A stretch of 64,000 nucleotides of DNA from the NCBI RefSeq assembly GCF_003171715.1, contig NZ_QGHL01000017.1, positions 1-64,000 on the forward strand, in the 5' to 3' direction. Numbering within the stretch: the first letter of the stretch is position 1; each line of letters starts with the position of its first letter. The translations under genes and the position numbers were made by a program. This stretch comes from Novosphingobium meiothermophilum (lineage in GTDB: Bacteria > Pseudomonadota > Alphaproteobacteria > Sphingomonadales > Sphingomonadaceae). This document shows, piece after piece, positions 8,077-17,115 of this stretch. The notes under the pieces were generated by a model. It was not told where the DNA came from, searched no databases, and saw only the letters and a list, made by a program, of their open reading frames with translations.

Positions 8077-8107
8077 TATTGCGTAATTCATGGCCCACTG
8101 AATTACG
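8077..8107. promoter_or_regulatory. Operator-like inverted repeat, site 2 of 4 (Fe-S flavoenzyme)
   Basis: CGTAATTCA (8082-8090) and TGAATTACG (8099-8107) are a perfect 9-bp inverted repeat with an 8-nt spacer. TATTGCG at 8077 and TTACG at 8103 are 26 nt apart, as in the other three sites. It lies in the 145-nt gap between the LuxR stop and the flavoenzyme start. On the minus strand a TATATA sequence just downstream could be a -10 element. Confidence 0.6.
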
Positions 8108-8132
8108 ATTTTCAAGGAGAAACGTTGCGTCT

Positions 8133-9272
8133 CTACCCGCCCAGCGAAGCAATCAGCGCCACCAGTTGCGCCTGCCGGTGAACCCCGGTCTTCGCAAAGA
8201 CCGAACGCAGCTGCACTTTGGCCGTGTTGTGGGCAATGCCCATCCGCCGGGCGGCCTCCACCAGCGAATGTCCTTCGGCCAGCACGGCCGCCAGCCGCGC
8301 TTCGGCCGCGGTCAGCCCCAGCAGATCGCGCAGCGCCAGCGCATCGGTGTGCGCCTCGGCCACGGGCCGCGCCAGAAACAGCGCCAGCGCCCCTGCGCCA
8401 TCGTGAATGGCGCTGAGGTCAAGCGGGCGGGCCGTGGCCACCAGATCGCCGCGTTCGGGCCGGGCAATGCGGAACCGGCACAGGCCGCCCGGCCCGCCGA
8501 CGCCGCGCCTGCCGCCCATGAGATCGGCCAGAAGCCGCTGATGGGCAGGTTCGGCGAAGACCAGCTCCTCGCCCCGGCGGCGCAGCCCTTCGTCCTCGGC
8601 CAGCAGGCTTTCGGCAAGCGCATTGGTGCTCACGATGCGTCCCGCGCGGTCCAGAACCACCAGCGCCAGCCCCAGCCCTTGTGCGGTGGCATGGAACACC
8701 CCGTGTTCGGCCCCGGCAAACTGGAGCTTCTCGAACAGGCCAACGGCAATGCGCAGGTGCGGCGCCAGGGCCTGAAAGCGGGCCCGCTCCCCGCGGGTGA
8801 ACGGCGCAAGCGAATTGTGGCGGCTTACCCGGAAGCGCGCTTCCCAGCGCCCTTCGGCCTGTCGCGCCGCGCCGCGCGTATCGGCAAAGACGGAACCGAA
8901 GTTGAGGTCCATGCCCAGAACCTCGTCGAAACCGCTTTGCGCCATGGCCGCGCGGTATTCGGCAAAGTCGGTTTCGGGAAGGCCCGCCATGAACTCGGCA
9001 TAGGATGTGACCACCCCGTCGGGCAGTCCGCGGAACGGATCGTTGGCAAAGAGCGTCTCGGTATAGGCGGCATCGAACGCGGGGCTGCTTCCGGGTGTCA
9101 GGAACGTGGCGGGCTGGCGCTTGCCGGGCGCGGTGATGATGAGCGTGGCGAAACTCGCGTCCATCCATCCGGCCAGCGCTTCCAGAAAGCGCCGCCATGG
9201 CTGCGCCTCGCCGATCCCGGCATAGAGCCGGGCCAGAAGATCGGAGAACGCGGGATCGATCTGGCCAGCCAT
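8133..9272 (-). CDS. LuxR-type HTH transcriptional regulator
   Basis: 379 residues from ATG 9272. The C-terminal 65 residues form a LuxR/GerE HTH (LTAAEARLAAVLAEGHSLVE then AARRMGIAHNTAKVQLRSVF and VHRQAQLVALI). The N-terminal 300 residues have PAS/GAF-like character with no recognised sensor motif. ATG 9272 (MAGQID) is chosen because it aligns with the N-terminus of its paralogue at 45751; in-frame starts at 9284 and 9353 are possible. It lacks the autoinducer-binding domain of quorum sensors, so it is probably a solo regulator responding to a metabolite. It is upstream of the Fe-S flavoenzyme gene on the same strand and may control it. Confidence 0.85.
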   Translation of the reverse strand: MAGQIDPAFSDLLARLYAGIGEAQPWRRFLEALAGWMDASFATLIITAPGKRQPATFLTPGSSPAFDAAYTETLFANDPFRGLPDGVVTSYAEFMAGLPETDFAEYRAAMAQSGFDEVLGMDLNFGSVFADTRGAARQAEGRWEARFRVSRHNSLAPFTRGERARFQALAPHLRIAVGLFEKLQFAGAEHGVFHATAQGLGLALVVLDRAGRIVSTNALAESLLAEDEGLRRRGEELVFAEPAHQRLLADLMGGRRGVGGPGGLCRFRIARPERGDLVATARPLDLSAIHDGAGALALFLARPVAEAHTDALALRDLLGLTAAEARLAAVLAEGHSLVEAARRMGIAHNTAKVQLRSVFAKTGVHRQAQLVALIASLGG

Positions 9273-9382
9273 GGGCCGCAGCATAGGCTGGGCGGCGTCC
9301 GTCCGACAACCGCCAAACCCGCCCGGCCGGAAGCCCCGCGCCGATGCTGCCATTCCTTGCCCCGGCGCGGACAGAGAAGGGC

Positions 9383-10546
9383 CTACTCCGCTGCCTCCAT
9401 GACGCCAGCTTCGGCTGCTTCCAGTGCCCTGAAGTGCGGAATGACCTTTTCACCGATGTTGCGGATGGTCTGCATGATGATGTCGTGCGGAATGCCGCCC
9501 ATCTGGAAGATGAACAGGATTTCGTCCGCGCCTGCATCTTTCAGCCGCTGGACATAGCGGATGCAGTCATCCGGCGTGCCATAGGCATCCTGCGCCACGG
9601 TGTAGTTCGAAAGGTGCTCGTCGCCCACTGGGATGGCTTCTTCGGAAAGATAGGCAATGGTCGCCTGCTTGCCCTGCTCCAGCACGCGGGCATGATCTTC
9701 GGCGTCAAGCGTCTCGTCCACCGTGGGCTTCGGCCCGCCCTGATACCAGTAGGCAATGCTTTCGGCAAAGAAGCGCTGGCCGCGCAGGCCAATGCGCCGC
9801 GCTTCGGCCCGGTCTTCCAGCACGGTGGCCGCGCACAGGGCGGCCAGATGCTCGGTCGGGCGGAAACCCACCTGATCCTCTGGCTTGCGGCTGCGGAAGG
9901 CCTCGCGGTAGATCGCATTCTTGCGCGCGATCTCGTCCGGGCCGGAAAAGCCCAGCACCAGCGCACCGATGCCCCGGCTTCCGGCGGCGATCAGCGTGTT
10001 TTCGCGGGTGCAGGCCATGTACATCGGCGGGTGCGGATCCTGCCAGGGTTTGGGATGGATGGCGCGCTTGGGAATCTTGATGAACTGGCCGTCGTGCTCG
10101 ATCTCGTCCTGCACCATGATCTTTGGGATCAGATACATCGATTCGTCGATCATCGGCTGAAGTTCACCCAGATCATAGCCGAAGGTTCCCGCCTCCTGCT
10201 GGGTGCCGCCCTTGCCCACGCCGAAGTGCAGCCGGCCCTGCGAGAGAATGTCGAGCGTGGCGATGCGTTCAGCCACTTTCACCGGGTGGTTCATCGCAGG
10301 CGGCAGGCAGACGACGCCGTGGCCGATGTGGATGCGGCTCGTGGCCCCGGCAATGAAGGCCAGCACCGTTTCCGGGGCCGACATGTGTGCATATTGCGTG
10401 AGCGCGGTATGTTCCACGCACCAGATGCAGTCGAAGTCCATCGCCTCGGCCAGCTTGGCCTGTTCGACGATCTGGAGGAACACCGCGCGCTCGTTCTCGC
10501 GGCTGGTATCGACCATCTGCGCTTCATAGATGATGGAAAACTTCAT
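9383..10546 (-). CDS. LLM-class flavin-dependent oxidoreductase (luciferase-like)
   Basis: 387 residues from ATG 10546, supported by GGAGAG about 8 nt upstream; the longer frame to 10645 has no family similarity. The N-terminus MKFSIIYEAQMVDTS, the EAMDFDCIWCVEHTAL strand, FIAGATSRIHIGHGVVCLP and LHFGVGKGG are bacterial luciferase-like (TIM barrel binding FMNH2 or F420). Such enzymes perform Baeyer-Villiger or hydroxylation reactions using reduced flavin from a separate reductase, possibly the one at 3995. It is transcribed alone, divergently from an NTF2-like gene. The substrate is unknown; a steroid or side-chain ketone is inferred from context. Confidence 0.85.
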   Translation of the reverse strand: MKFSIIYEAQMVDTSRENERAVFLQIVEQAKLAEAMDFDCIWCVEHTALTQYAHMSAPETVLAFIAGATSRIHIGHGVVCLPPAMNHPVKVAERIATLDILSQGRLHFGVGKGGTQQEAGTFGYDLGELQPMIDESMYLIPKIMVQDEIEHDGQFIKIPKRAIHPKPWQDPHPPMYMACTRENTLIAAGSRGIGALVLGFSGPDEIARKNAIYREAFRSRKPEDQVGFRPTEHLAALCAATVLEDRAEARRIGLRGQRFFAESIAYWYQGGPKPTVDETLDAEDHARVLEQGKQATIAYLSEEAIPVGDEHLSNYTVAQDAYGTPDDCIRYVQRLKDAGADEILFIFQMGGIPHDIIMQTIRNIGEKVIPHFRALEAAEAGVMEAAE

Positions 10547-10630
10547 TGCCCGTTCTCTCCGCCTCTTTCGCCCGGTCAGCCGTCGCGGTGCCGGGCGTGT
10601 TCTCGTTCCGGGACTGAAGCTATCGCAGCG

Positions 10631-10699
10631 CGCACCTGTGCGCATAACCCCTTCGGGTTATGCGGGCGGTGCGCAGGTGCGGTCATGTTGCGCAACATG
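10631..10699. promoter_or_regulatory. Hairpin plus 16-bp palindrome in the LLM/NTF2 divergent intergenic region
   Basis: A 10-bp stem (CGCATAACCC, 10641-10650; GGGTTATGCG, 10655-10664) with loop CTTC lies inside outer arms CGCACCTG (10631) and CAGGTGCG (10674). It is followed at 10684-10699 by the perfect palindrome CATGTTGCGCAACATG. The 201-nt region separates two divergent genes, so the palindrome is a good operator candidate; the hairpin may act in the LLM leader. Confidence 0.5.
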
Positions 10700-10747
10700 C
10701 TGCATCCTGACATGGCCTGATGCGCCGTCCTTGAGGATCAACTATCC

Positions 10748-11212
10748 ATGTCCGATACGCTCGACGCCCTCGAACGCCGCCTGCGCCTTCTGGAAGACCG
10801 CGAGGCAATCGGCGATCTCATCGCCCGCTATGGCCCGCTCGCCGACCGGGGAGAGGCGGCGGCGCTGGCCCGACTGTGGACGGCCGACGGAATCTACGAA
10901 GTGGTGGGCTTTGCCCGTGCCGAGGGTCAGGCCGCAATTGCCGCGCTGATCGACGGGGCGCATCACCGCGCGCTCATGGCCGATGGCTGCGCGCACCTGC
11001 TTGGCCCGGTGGCGGTCACGCTCGATGGCGACGAGGCAACCGCCGTCTGCCATTCGGTGGTGTTCCGATCGGTATCGGGGCATTTCGTGGCCGAGCGCGT
11101 GTCCGCCAATCGCTGGAGACTGGTGCGCACGGGCGCAGGCTGGCGCGTGCAGCACCGCGCCAATGCCCTGCTTGACGGAGAGGAGGCCGCGCGCGCCATC
11201 CTCTCGATCTGA
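10748..11212 (+). CDS. NTF2-like (SnoaL_4) protein
   Basis: 154 residues. The N-terminal helix MSDTLDALERRLRLLEDREA is followed by IGDLIARYGPLADRGEAAAL and ARLWTADGIYEV, the standard opening of SnoaL_4 proteins in catabolic clusters. A DGCAHLLGPVAVTLDGDEAT segment holds the His aligned with the catalytic His of related dehydratases, and GWRVQHRANALLDG ends the sheet. It is convergent with the SDR at 11226 (13-nt gap) and divergent from the luciferase-like gene. Fold assignment is good, function unknown. It is one of five NTF2-like proteins of unknown reaction in the window. Confidence 0.75.
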   Translation: MSDTLDALERRLRLLEDREAIGDLIARYGPLADRGEAAALARLWTADGIYEVVGFARAEGQAAIAALIDGAHHRALMADGCAHLLGPVAVTLDGDEATAVCHSVVFRSVSGHFVAERVSANRWRLVRTGAGWRVQHRANALLDGEEAARAILSI

Positions 11213-11225
11213 GGATTGGAGCCGC

Positions 11226-11972
11226 CTAGCCCGCCAGTTGCCCGCCGTCCACGGTAAACAGCGCGCCAGTGGCCTTGCGCGCCTTGTCGCTGGCAAGAAA
11301 GGCGAACATTTCGGCGATGTCTTCCGGTTCGCACGAACCATCCAGCAGCTTGGGCGCGTTGCGCATCATCAGCGCCCAGTCCACGCCTTCGGGCGGCGGG
11401 GTGTTCTGGGTCATCGGGGTCACGACATGGCCGGGGCAGATCGCATTGATCCTGACGCCCGCTGCCGCATACTCGATCGCCAGCCCGCGCGTGATCGCAG
11501 CCACGGCGTGCTTCGATGCCGAATAGGCGATGTTGTAGGGCTGGCCCTGCAAGGCCGCGGTCGATGCCGTGTTCACGATCACACCCCTGCTTTTCAGCAG
11601 GTGGGGCATGGCCGCCTGACAGATCACGAAAACGCTGGTGGCGTTCACGTGCATCAGCAGATCGAAGTCCTCGGCGGAAAAGCTGTCGGACGGACCCCAT
11701 TTCAGCAGCCCGGCAATGTTGCACACGATGTCGAGACCGTCTGCGGCCGCCACATCGACGAGCGCCCGGCACGAGGCATAGTCGGCGGCGTCGTAACCTT
11801 GCACGCGCGGGGTTCGCGCCATCATCGCCGCCGTTTCCTCAAGGCCCGCAAGGTTGCGGTCGGCGATGGTCAGTTCTGCCCCTTCGGCGGCAAAGCGGAT
11901 GGCGGTGGCGCGGCCGATGCCCGATGCCGCGCCGGTGATGAGGCCCTTCTTGCCTGCAAACAGCACGGCCAT
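11226..11972 (-). CDS. SDR family oxidoreductase coupled to a TonB receptor
   Basis: 248 residues from ATG 11972. TGAASGIG (near residue 10), CNIAG in place of NNAG, YSASK as catalytic Tyr/Lys and FTVDGGQLAG at the C-terminus identify a classical SDR. The ATG shares its last base with the stop codon of the upstream TonB receptor (TGATG), so translation is coupled: an unusual pairing of an outer-membrane importer and a cytoplasmic dehydrogenase. It may oxidise or reduce a hydroxyl of the imported substrate. The N-terminal extension in the longer open frame overlaps the receptor and is not used. Confidence 0.85.
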   Translation of the reverse strand: MAVLFAGKKGLITGAASGIGRATAIRFAAEGAELTIADRNLAGLEETAAMMARTPRVQGYDAADYASCRALVDVAAADGLDIVCNIAGLLKWGPSDSFSAEDFDLLMHVNATSVFVICQAAMPHLLKSRGVIVNTASTAALQGQPYNIAYSASKHAVAAITRGLAIEYAAAGVRINAICPGHVVTPMTQNTPPPEGVDWALMMRNAPKLLDGSCEPEDIAEMFAFLASDKARKATGALFTVDGGQLAG

Positions 11973-14341
11973 CAGAACCGCACGCCGAAGGTCAGGCCAT
12001 AGGTGCGCGGATCGGGGAAGTAGCCCACCGTCAGCCCGCCGAAGCCGGGACCGAAATCGATGAAGTTCTGCGGGTCGCGTTCCTTGGTGAGGTTGCGCAC
12101 CCACAGCGAGAACTCGCCCTTGCCGCCGCCCAGCGGCACTTCGGCAATCCCTGCGCGCAGGTTGACGATCGAGCGGCCCGGCGAACGGGTGTTGTTGGCG
12201 TTCTGCTCGGAAGGATTGGCGGTGACAAGGGCATAGGGGAAGGTGAAGTAGCCCGACACGTAGTTGAAATCGCCGCCAAGGTTGAGCTTGCCCCAGCTTC
12301 CCTCGATCACCTGCCAGTCCACGCCCAGCGCTGCGGTGGTCTTGGGCGTGTGCGGGAAGGCGCGGTTGTTCGAAACGTCGGTGTCCACGCCGTTCACGGC
12401 ATCGATGTAGCGCTTGTATTTCGGATCGAGGAACGCGATCGAGCCGTTGATCGTCAACCCGTCGACCGGGCGCAGCACGGTTTCCAGTTCCAGCCCGCGG
12501 ATGCGCGCGGCGGCCGCGTTCTTCACCACCGAGGCGGCAGCGCCCGCAGCGGTGAACACCGAAAGCTGGATGTCCTTGTGCTCGTTCCAGAAGGCGGCAA
12601 GGTTCAGGATCACGCGGCCATCGGCAAAGCGCGTCTTGACCCCCATTTCATAGCTGTCGACCAGTTCCGGCCGGTAGGGGTTGCACAGTTCGAAGGCGCC
12701 GGTGGGGCAGGCCGCGGTCGGCGCGCGGAAATCGTTGGTTTCCCCGTTGAACCCGCCCGACTTGAAGCCCTGGGCGAAACGGGCATAGACGTTGATGTCC
12801 TGCGATGCCTGATAGGCCAGCGTGACCGCCGGGTTGAACCGGTTGAACGTGGCATCCGGCACCCCGCCATAGGGGATGTTGGCCACCACGAAGGGCGAGG
12901 TGATGCCGTTCGCTGCATCGAAATTGATGCGGAAGAAGCGGCGGATGTCCTTCTTTTCGTGGGTGTAGCGCCCGCCCACCGTCAGCTTCAGGGCATCGGT
13001 CAGATTGTAGTCGAGCTGCGCATAGAAGGCGATGGCTTCGGTATTGGAGCCATAGTCCGACTGGTAGTTCGCGCCACCCCCGAAGAAGCTCTGCGGCCCC
13101 AGCGTCTCAGCCTTCTCGCGATAGTAGAAGGCGCCTGCCACGTAGTTCAGCCGGTCATTGAAGGCCTTGCCGGTGATCTGGAGTTCCTGGCTGAAGCTCC
13201 AGAAATCGGTATCGCGCTGGGTAAAGGCAACCGGCAGCGGCGAACCATCGAGATCGAGCGAATCCTGCCACTTGAGATCGCGGTAGGCACTGATCGACTT
13301 GATCGTGGCCGATCCCACATCCAGCGCCATGGTCAGCGCGTGGCCATAGGTGCGCGAACGTTCATAGAGCGGGTTGGCATCGAGCGATGCGGTGGAGCGG
13401 CGCTGCGGATCGGTATAGAGGTTGAGCGGGAAGAACGCGCCCGCAAAGGGATAGCCGGGCGAATTGGGATCGAAGATGTCCTCAGGCCGGCCATTGCGGT
13501 TCACCCGCACGAGCTGGGCATAATCGGGCCGCTGATCGAACTTCGAATAATCGAACATGTAATCGGCGGTGAAGTTGCTGCCTTCCGGCTTGAAGCGGAC
13601 CTGGACCATGCCGCTCTTGCCATCAAGATCGTTGGTGCGGCCCGTGCGCGCGGGGCCTGCAAGAAATGCCTGCGGGAAGGGATTGGGGGTAAGCTGAATG
13701 AACCCGTCGCGCTGCTGGATCTGGCCCGAAAGCTTGATCGAGATTGGCCCCAGCGAGGGCAGATCAAGCGCGGCGCGCACCCGCTTCAGGTCATAGTTGC
13801 CGTAGCTGGCCTCACCCCGGAAGGCGAGTTCGCCCTTGGGAGCCTTGGGCACGAGGTTGACCGCCCCGGCCAGCGCATTGCGGCCATAGAGCGTTCCTTG
13901 CGGACCGCGCAGGATTTCCACGCGCTCCAGATCGGCCACGTCGAAAATCGAGCCTTGCGCCTTGGCGATGTAGACGCCGTTGAGATAGAGACCCACCGCC
14001 GGTTCCCACGTGACGGCCGGGTTGATCGTCACCGAACCGCGAATGGCGATCTGCGAGATCGTCTTGTTCGAAGGCGCGCGTTCGAACTTCACGTTGGGTG
14101 CGATCGAGCCGAGATTGTCGATCGAGGTGATGCCGCGCGATTCAAGGAACTGGCTGCCCACCGCCGAAATCGCGATCGGCACTTCCTGAATGTTCTCCGC
14201 GCGCTTCTGGGCGGTGACGACGATTTCGCCAATGCCGCTGCTGTTCTGCGCGGCGCTGTCCTGCGGCGCTTCCTGTGCCATGGCCGGCGCTGCGATCAGG
14301 CCGAGCGTGCTCAATGCCGTGGCGGCAAGCAGGTTCCTCAT
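11972..14341 (-). CDS. TonB-dependent outer-membrane receptor
   Basis: 789 residues. A signal peptide (residues 1-22, ending in AMA before QEAP) is followed by the sphingomonad-type box GEIVVTAQKRAENIQEVPIA, a plug domain (residues 50-180; RGPQGTLYGRNALAGAVNLV) and a 22-stranded barrel ending in Phe (YGLTFGVRF). Such receptors take up large or hydrophobic molecules with TonB energy. The start ATG at 14341 faces the FAD dehydrogenase at 14530 across a 188-nt divergent promoter region, and the SDR at 11226 is translationally coupled behind it. A steroid or bile-salt ligand is inferred from the neighbours; no iron-uptake regulator or siderophore gene is nearby. Confidence 0.92.
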   Translation of the reverse strand: MRNLLAATALSTLGLIAAPAMAQEAPQDSAAQNSSGIGEIVVTAQKRAENIQEVPIAISAVGSQFLESRGITSIDNLGSIAPNVKFERAPSNKTISQIAIRGSVTINPAVTWEPAVGLYLNGVYIAKAQGSIFDVADLERVEILRGPQGTLYGRNALAGAVNLVPKAPKGELAFRGEASYGNYDLKRVRAALDLPSLGPISIKLSGQIQQRDGFIQLTPNPFPQAFLAGPARTGRTNDLDGKSGMVQVRFKPEGSNFTADYMFDYSKFDQRPDYAQLVRVNRNGRPEDIFDPNSPGYPFAGAFFPLNLYTDPQRRSTASLDANPLYERSRTYGHALTMALDVGSATIKSISAYRDLKWQDSLDLDGSPLPVAFTQRDTDFWSFSQELQITGKAFNDRLNYVAGAFYYREKAETLGPQSFFGGGANYQSDYGSNTEAIAFYAQLDYNLTDALKLTVGGRYTHEKKDIRRFFRINFDAANGITSPFVVANIPYGGVPDATFNRFNPAVTLAYQASQDINVYARFAQGFKSGGFNGETNDFRAPTAACPTGAFELCNPYRPELVDSYEMGVKTRFADGRVILNLAAFWNEHKDIQLSVFTAAGAAASVVKNAAAARIRGLELETVLRPVDGLTINGSIAFLDPKYKRYIDAVNGVDTDVSNNRAFPHTPKTTAALGVDWQVIEGSWGKLNLGGDFNYVSGYFTFPYALVTANPSEQNANNTRSPGRSIVNLRAGIAEVPLGGGKGEFSLWVRNLTKERDPQNFIDFGPGFGGLTVGYFPDPRTYGLTFGVRF

Positions 14342-14529
14342 GATGTCCTCTCCCTTGTTGGCCGCGGAAGCGCGTTTGCGCTTTCCAATTCGGCAAAAGC
14401 TCTACTCTTTCAAAGCGTAAGTTTCAAGTATGCGTTGCAATTATCCGATGAATGCGTTTTTTTGGTATCAGACGGCTGCGCAAGATGCGAAAAATCGGAT
14501 GAAGCGACGACAGGGCGGGAGAGCAAGCC
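14342..14529. promoter_or_regulatory. Divergent promoter region, TonB receptor / FAD dehydrogenase
   Basis: 188 nt between two divergent starts, AT-richer than its surroundings in 14400-14500. It contains two related stretches, ATCCGATGAATGCG (14447 region) and AATCGGATGAAGCG (14495 region), which could be operator half-sites. The TTGCG/TTACG operator seen at four other loci is not present in its fixed-spacing form. A T7 run sits near 14457. Confidence 0.4.
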
Positions 14530-16323
14530 ATGACTCAGGATGAACGCACGGGCTGGCCGTTGCGCCCGGATTCTGTCTGGGCCGCTTCATCGCCAGGGCA
14601 GATGCCGCCGTCGGGGCGCGACATTGCCGAATGGGGGCTGGCCATTGCCGCGCCCTTGCAGCTTTCCGATCCCGATGCGCACGACTGGGCGGGCGCAGCC
14701 GACATGGTGGTGGTGGGCCTTGGCGGCGCGGGTGTTTCGGCCGCGCTCGATGGGCTGGAACGCGGCCTTTCGGTCATCGCGCTCGATCATTACGATGGCG
14801 GCGGATCATCGGCGGCCAATGGCGGGGTCTATTATGCAGGCGGCGGCACATCGATCCAGCGCGAGGCGGGCGTGACCGACGATCCCGAAAGGATGGCGGC
14901 CTATCTGCGCACCGAAGTGGGCGATGTCGTTTCCGAGGAGACGCTGAGCGACTTCTGCCACTCAAGTGTCGCCAATTTCGAATGGCTGCGCGGCCATGGT
15001 GCGCCGTTCAGCGCCACGCTCCATCCGGGCAAGACGTCGTATCCCCCGCTTGACCGGTTCCTCTACCACCCCGACAGCAGCCTTGCCGAACCGTTCCGCA
15101 GCCACACGCCGCCCGCCGCGCGCGGGCATCGCACGGTGCGGCGCAACGGCAACAAGCCGTGGGGCCTTGGCGCGGGGATATGGGAACCCTTGCGCGATGC
15201 GGCGCTGGCGCGCGGGCTGCAACTGCATACCCAGGCCGAAGCGCGCCAGCTTGCGGTCGATGCGTCCGGGCGGGTGATCGGGGTGCGCGTGGAAATCTTC
15301 CGCGATGCCGCCGTCCGCGCCCGGCACTGTGCGCTGATTGCCAGGGCCAATCGCTGGATGGCCATGCTGCCGCCCACCTTCCCCGGCGCGCGCTTCACCT
15401 ATGCGCGCGGCTTTCGCTATCTTGCAAAGGCGCGCGCGCTTGAGGCCAGCAATCGCAGCACTGCATGGTTCCGGGCGCATCGCGGTGTGGTGCTGAGCGC
15501 GGGCGGATTCATCTGCAACCCCGCCATGGTGCGCCACTTCGCGCCGGCCTATGCGGCGGGGCTGCCCAACGGCACGCTGGGCGACAATGGCAGCGGCATC
15601 ATGCTGGGCGTCAGCGCAGGCGGGGCAACCGGCCTGATGGAGCGGGTTTCGGCATGGCGCTTCCTTTCGCCGCCAAGGGCATGGGGGCGCGGCATGCTGG
15701 TTGACGGGCGCGGCGCGCGCTATGTGAACGAGACGTGGTATGGCGCGCGCATCGGCGATGAGATGGTCGAGCGGCACGGCGGGCGCGGGTGGATCGTGCT
15801 CGACCGCAAGCTCTACCGGCAATCGCTGCGCGATGCCTTCGCGCCCGATACGCTGGCTTTCCAGCGCGACATCACGCTCGTCAACGCACTCTTCGCCGCG
15901 GTCAAGGCGCCGACACCGCAGACCCTGGCCGCAAGACTGGGCCTTGATCCCGAAACCTTCCTGCAAACCCTGGCAGACTATAACCGCGCCGCGCGCGGCG
16001 AAGCGCCCGATCCGCTGTTCAAGACCGGCGATGATCTGGCAGTGCTGGATGAAGGGCCGTTCTATGCGATCGATGCCTCGGTCGATGCGCGGATGTTTCC
16101 CATTGCCTGCATGACCGTGGGCGGCCTGCTGGTGGATGAGCCAACCGGCGCGGTGCGTGCGGCCAACGGGGGCCTTGTGGCCGGCCTTTATGCCGCCGGG
16201 CGCAATGCCGTGGGCATCTGTTCCAACCTCTATGTCAGCGGTCTGTCCTATGCCGATTGCGTCTGGTCGGGAAGGCGCGCGGCCCGCGCGATGGCGGGGA
16301 TCACGGACCGACCGGCAGCATGA
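14530..16323 (+). CDS. FAD-dependent dehydrogenase, fumarate reductase/ketosteroid dehydrogenase superfamily
   Basis: 597 residues. After an extra N-terminal 55 residues comes the FAD loop MVVVGLGGAGVSAALDGLER, then GGGSSAANGGVYYAGGGTS, a helical substrate domain, VVLSAGGFICNP, and the C-terminal FAD-binding segment GGLVAGLYAAGRNAVGICSN. It belongs with flavoenzymes that include ketosteroid dehydrogenases, but the C-terminal YPGPG pattern of canonical KstD is absent. It differs from the two shorter paralogues at 36485 and 60264 and has about 100 extra residues. Its 3' end overlaps the convergent SDR by 23 nt. Likely introduces a C=C bond in a steroid ring or side chain; position unknown. Confidence 0.82.
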   Translation: MTQDERTGWPLRPDSVWAASSPGQMPPSGRDIAEWGLAIAAPLQLSDPDAHDWAGAADMVVVGLGGAGVSAALDGLERGLSVIALDHYDGGGSSAANGGVYYAGGGTSIQREAGVTDDPERMAAYLRTEVGDVVSEETLSDFCHSSVANFEWLRGHGAPFSATLHPGKTSYPPLDRFLYHPDSSLAEPFRSHTPPAARGHRTVRRNGNKPWGLGAGIWEPLRDAALARGLQLHTQAEARQLAVDASGRVIGVRVEIFRDAAVRARHCALIARANRWMAMLPPTFPGARFTYARGFRYLAKARALEASNRSTAWFRAHRGVVLSAGGFICNPAMVRHFAPAYAAGLPNGTLGDNGSGIMLGVSAGGATGLMERVSAWRFLSPPRAWGRGMLVDGRGARYVNETWYGARIGDEMVERHGGRGWIVLDRKLYRQSLRDAFAPDTLAFQRDITLVNALFAAVKAPTPQTLAARLGLDPETFLQTLADYNRAARGEAPDPLFKTGDDLAVLDEGPFYAIDASVDARMFPIACMTVGGLLVDEPTGAVRAANGGLVAGLYAAGRNAVGICSNLYVSGLSYADCVWSGRRAARAMAGITDRPAA

Positions 16324-17071
16324 CCGGGGCGAAGGTGGAAAGCAGGCCCGCGTCAAGCAGTTGCGCCTGACCGGTGATGAAGCCCGCCGCCGGGCCGGAC
16401 AGCCACAGCGCCACTTCGGCCACGTGCTGGGCATTGCCGAAGCCGCGCAGCTTCACCCGCTCCAGCGCGCCGGGCGGCACGATGGCGGCATCTTCCATCC
16501 CGTTCATCGGCGTGGCGACACCGCCGGGGCAGATCGCGTTGATCCGCGCCCCGCGCGCGGCAAAGGCATCCACGCAGGATTTGACCAGCCCGATCACGCC
16601 ATGCTTCGATGCGGCATAGGCCGGATTGCCCGGATGGCCGACCAGCCCCGCCGCCGATGCGGTGACGACCACCGCGCCGCCATCGGCAATCACCGGCTGC
16701 ACCGCCTTGATCCCGCCGAATGCACCCTTGAGGTTGATTGCCACCACACGGTCGAAGAAGGCTTCGTCAACGCTGTCCAGCCCCTGCGCCGCGCCATAGA
16801 AGCCCGCATTGAGGAACGCCACATCAAGCCGCCCGGCCGTGGTCATCACGGCATCGACCATGGCCTGATTGGCGGCAAAGCTGGCCACGTCCACTGCGAT
16901 TGCGCCCGCACTGCCCCCGATGCTGGCGGCGACTGCCTCTGCTCCGGGCAGATCGAGATCCGCACAGAACACCCGTGCGCCTTCTTCGGCATAGCGGATT
17001 GCCGCCGCACGCCCGATGCCCGATGCCGCGCCCGTCACCAGCACGACCTTGCCTGCAAACGTTCCGGCCAT
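16301..17071 (-). CDS. SDR family oxidoreductase, last gene of the HIP-type operon
   Basis: 256 residues. TGAASGIG (near residue 13), LNAG replacing NNAG, YAASK and INAICPGGVATPM are standard SDR motifs. It is preceded by AAGGGAG at good spacing and lies 44 nt after fadD3, ending the eight-gene minus operon that begins with fadA6. The last 23 nt overlap the convergent FAD dehydrogenase, so the two transcripts run into each other. The role is probably dehydrogenation of a hydroxyl on a steroid or HIP-CoA intermediate. Confidence 0.85.
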   Translation of the reverse strand: MAGTFAGKVVLVTGAASGIGRAAAIRYAEEGARVFCADLDLPGAEAVAASIGGSAGAIAVDVASFAANQAMVDAVMTTAGRLDVAFLNAGFYGAAQGLDSVDEAFFDRVVAINLKGAFGGIKAVQPVIADGGAVVVTASAAGLVGHPGNPAYAASKHGVIGLVKSCVDAFAARGARINAICPGGVATPMNGMEDAAIVPPGALERVKLRGFGNAQHVAEVALWLSGPAAGFITGQAQLLDAGLLSTFAPVMLPVGP

Positions 17072-17115
17072 CCCTCTTCTCCCTTGTATCTTGTCTGATT
17101 GTCAGGTGCGGCCCG

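Noticed and set aside
8082..8107. Inverted repeat as a transcription terminator of the LuxR gene
   Set aside because: The arms are AT-rich, there is no T-run after it, and it shares half-sites and spacing with three other promoter-located elements, so an operator is more likely.
12350..14533. Long plus-strand frame of 727 codons opposite the TonB receptor
   Set aside because: The receptor on the minus strand has a signal peptide, box, plug and barrel end; the opposite frame shows no domain and would overlap the divergent promoter.
14530..16323. Naming this gene kstD (delta-1-dehydrogenase)
   Set aside because: The C-terminal YPGPG-type motif and the active-site tyrosine context of KstD are not found; only superfamily membership is supported.
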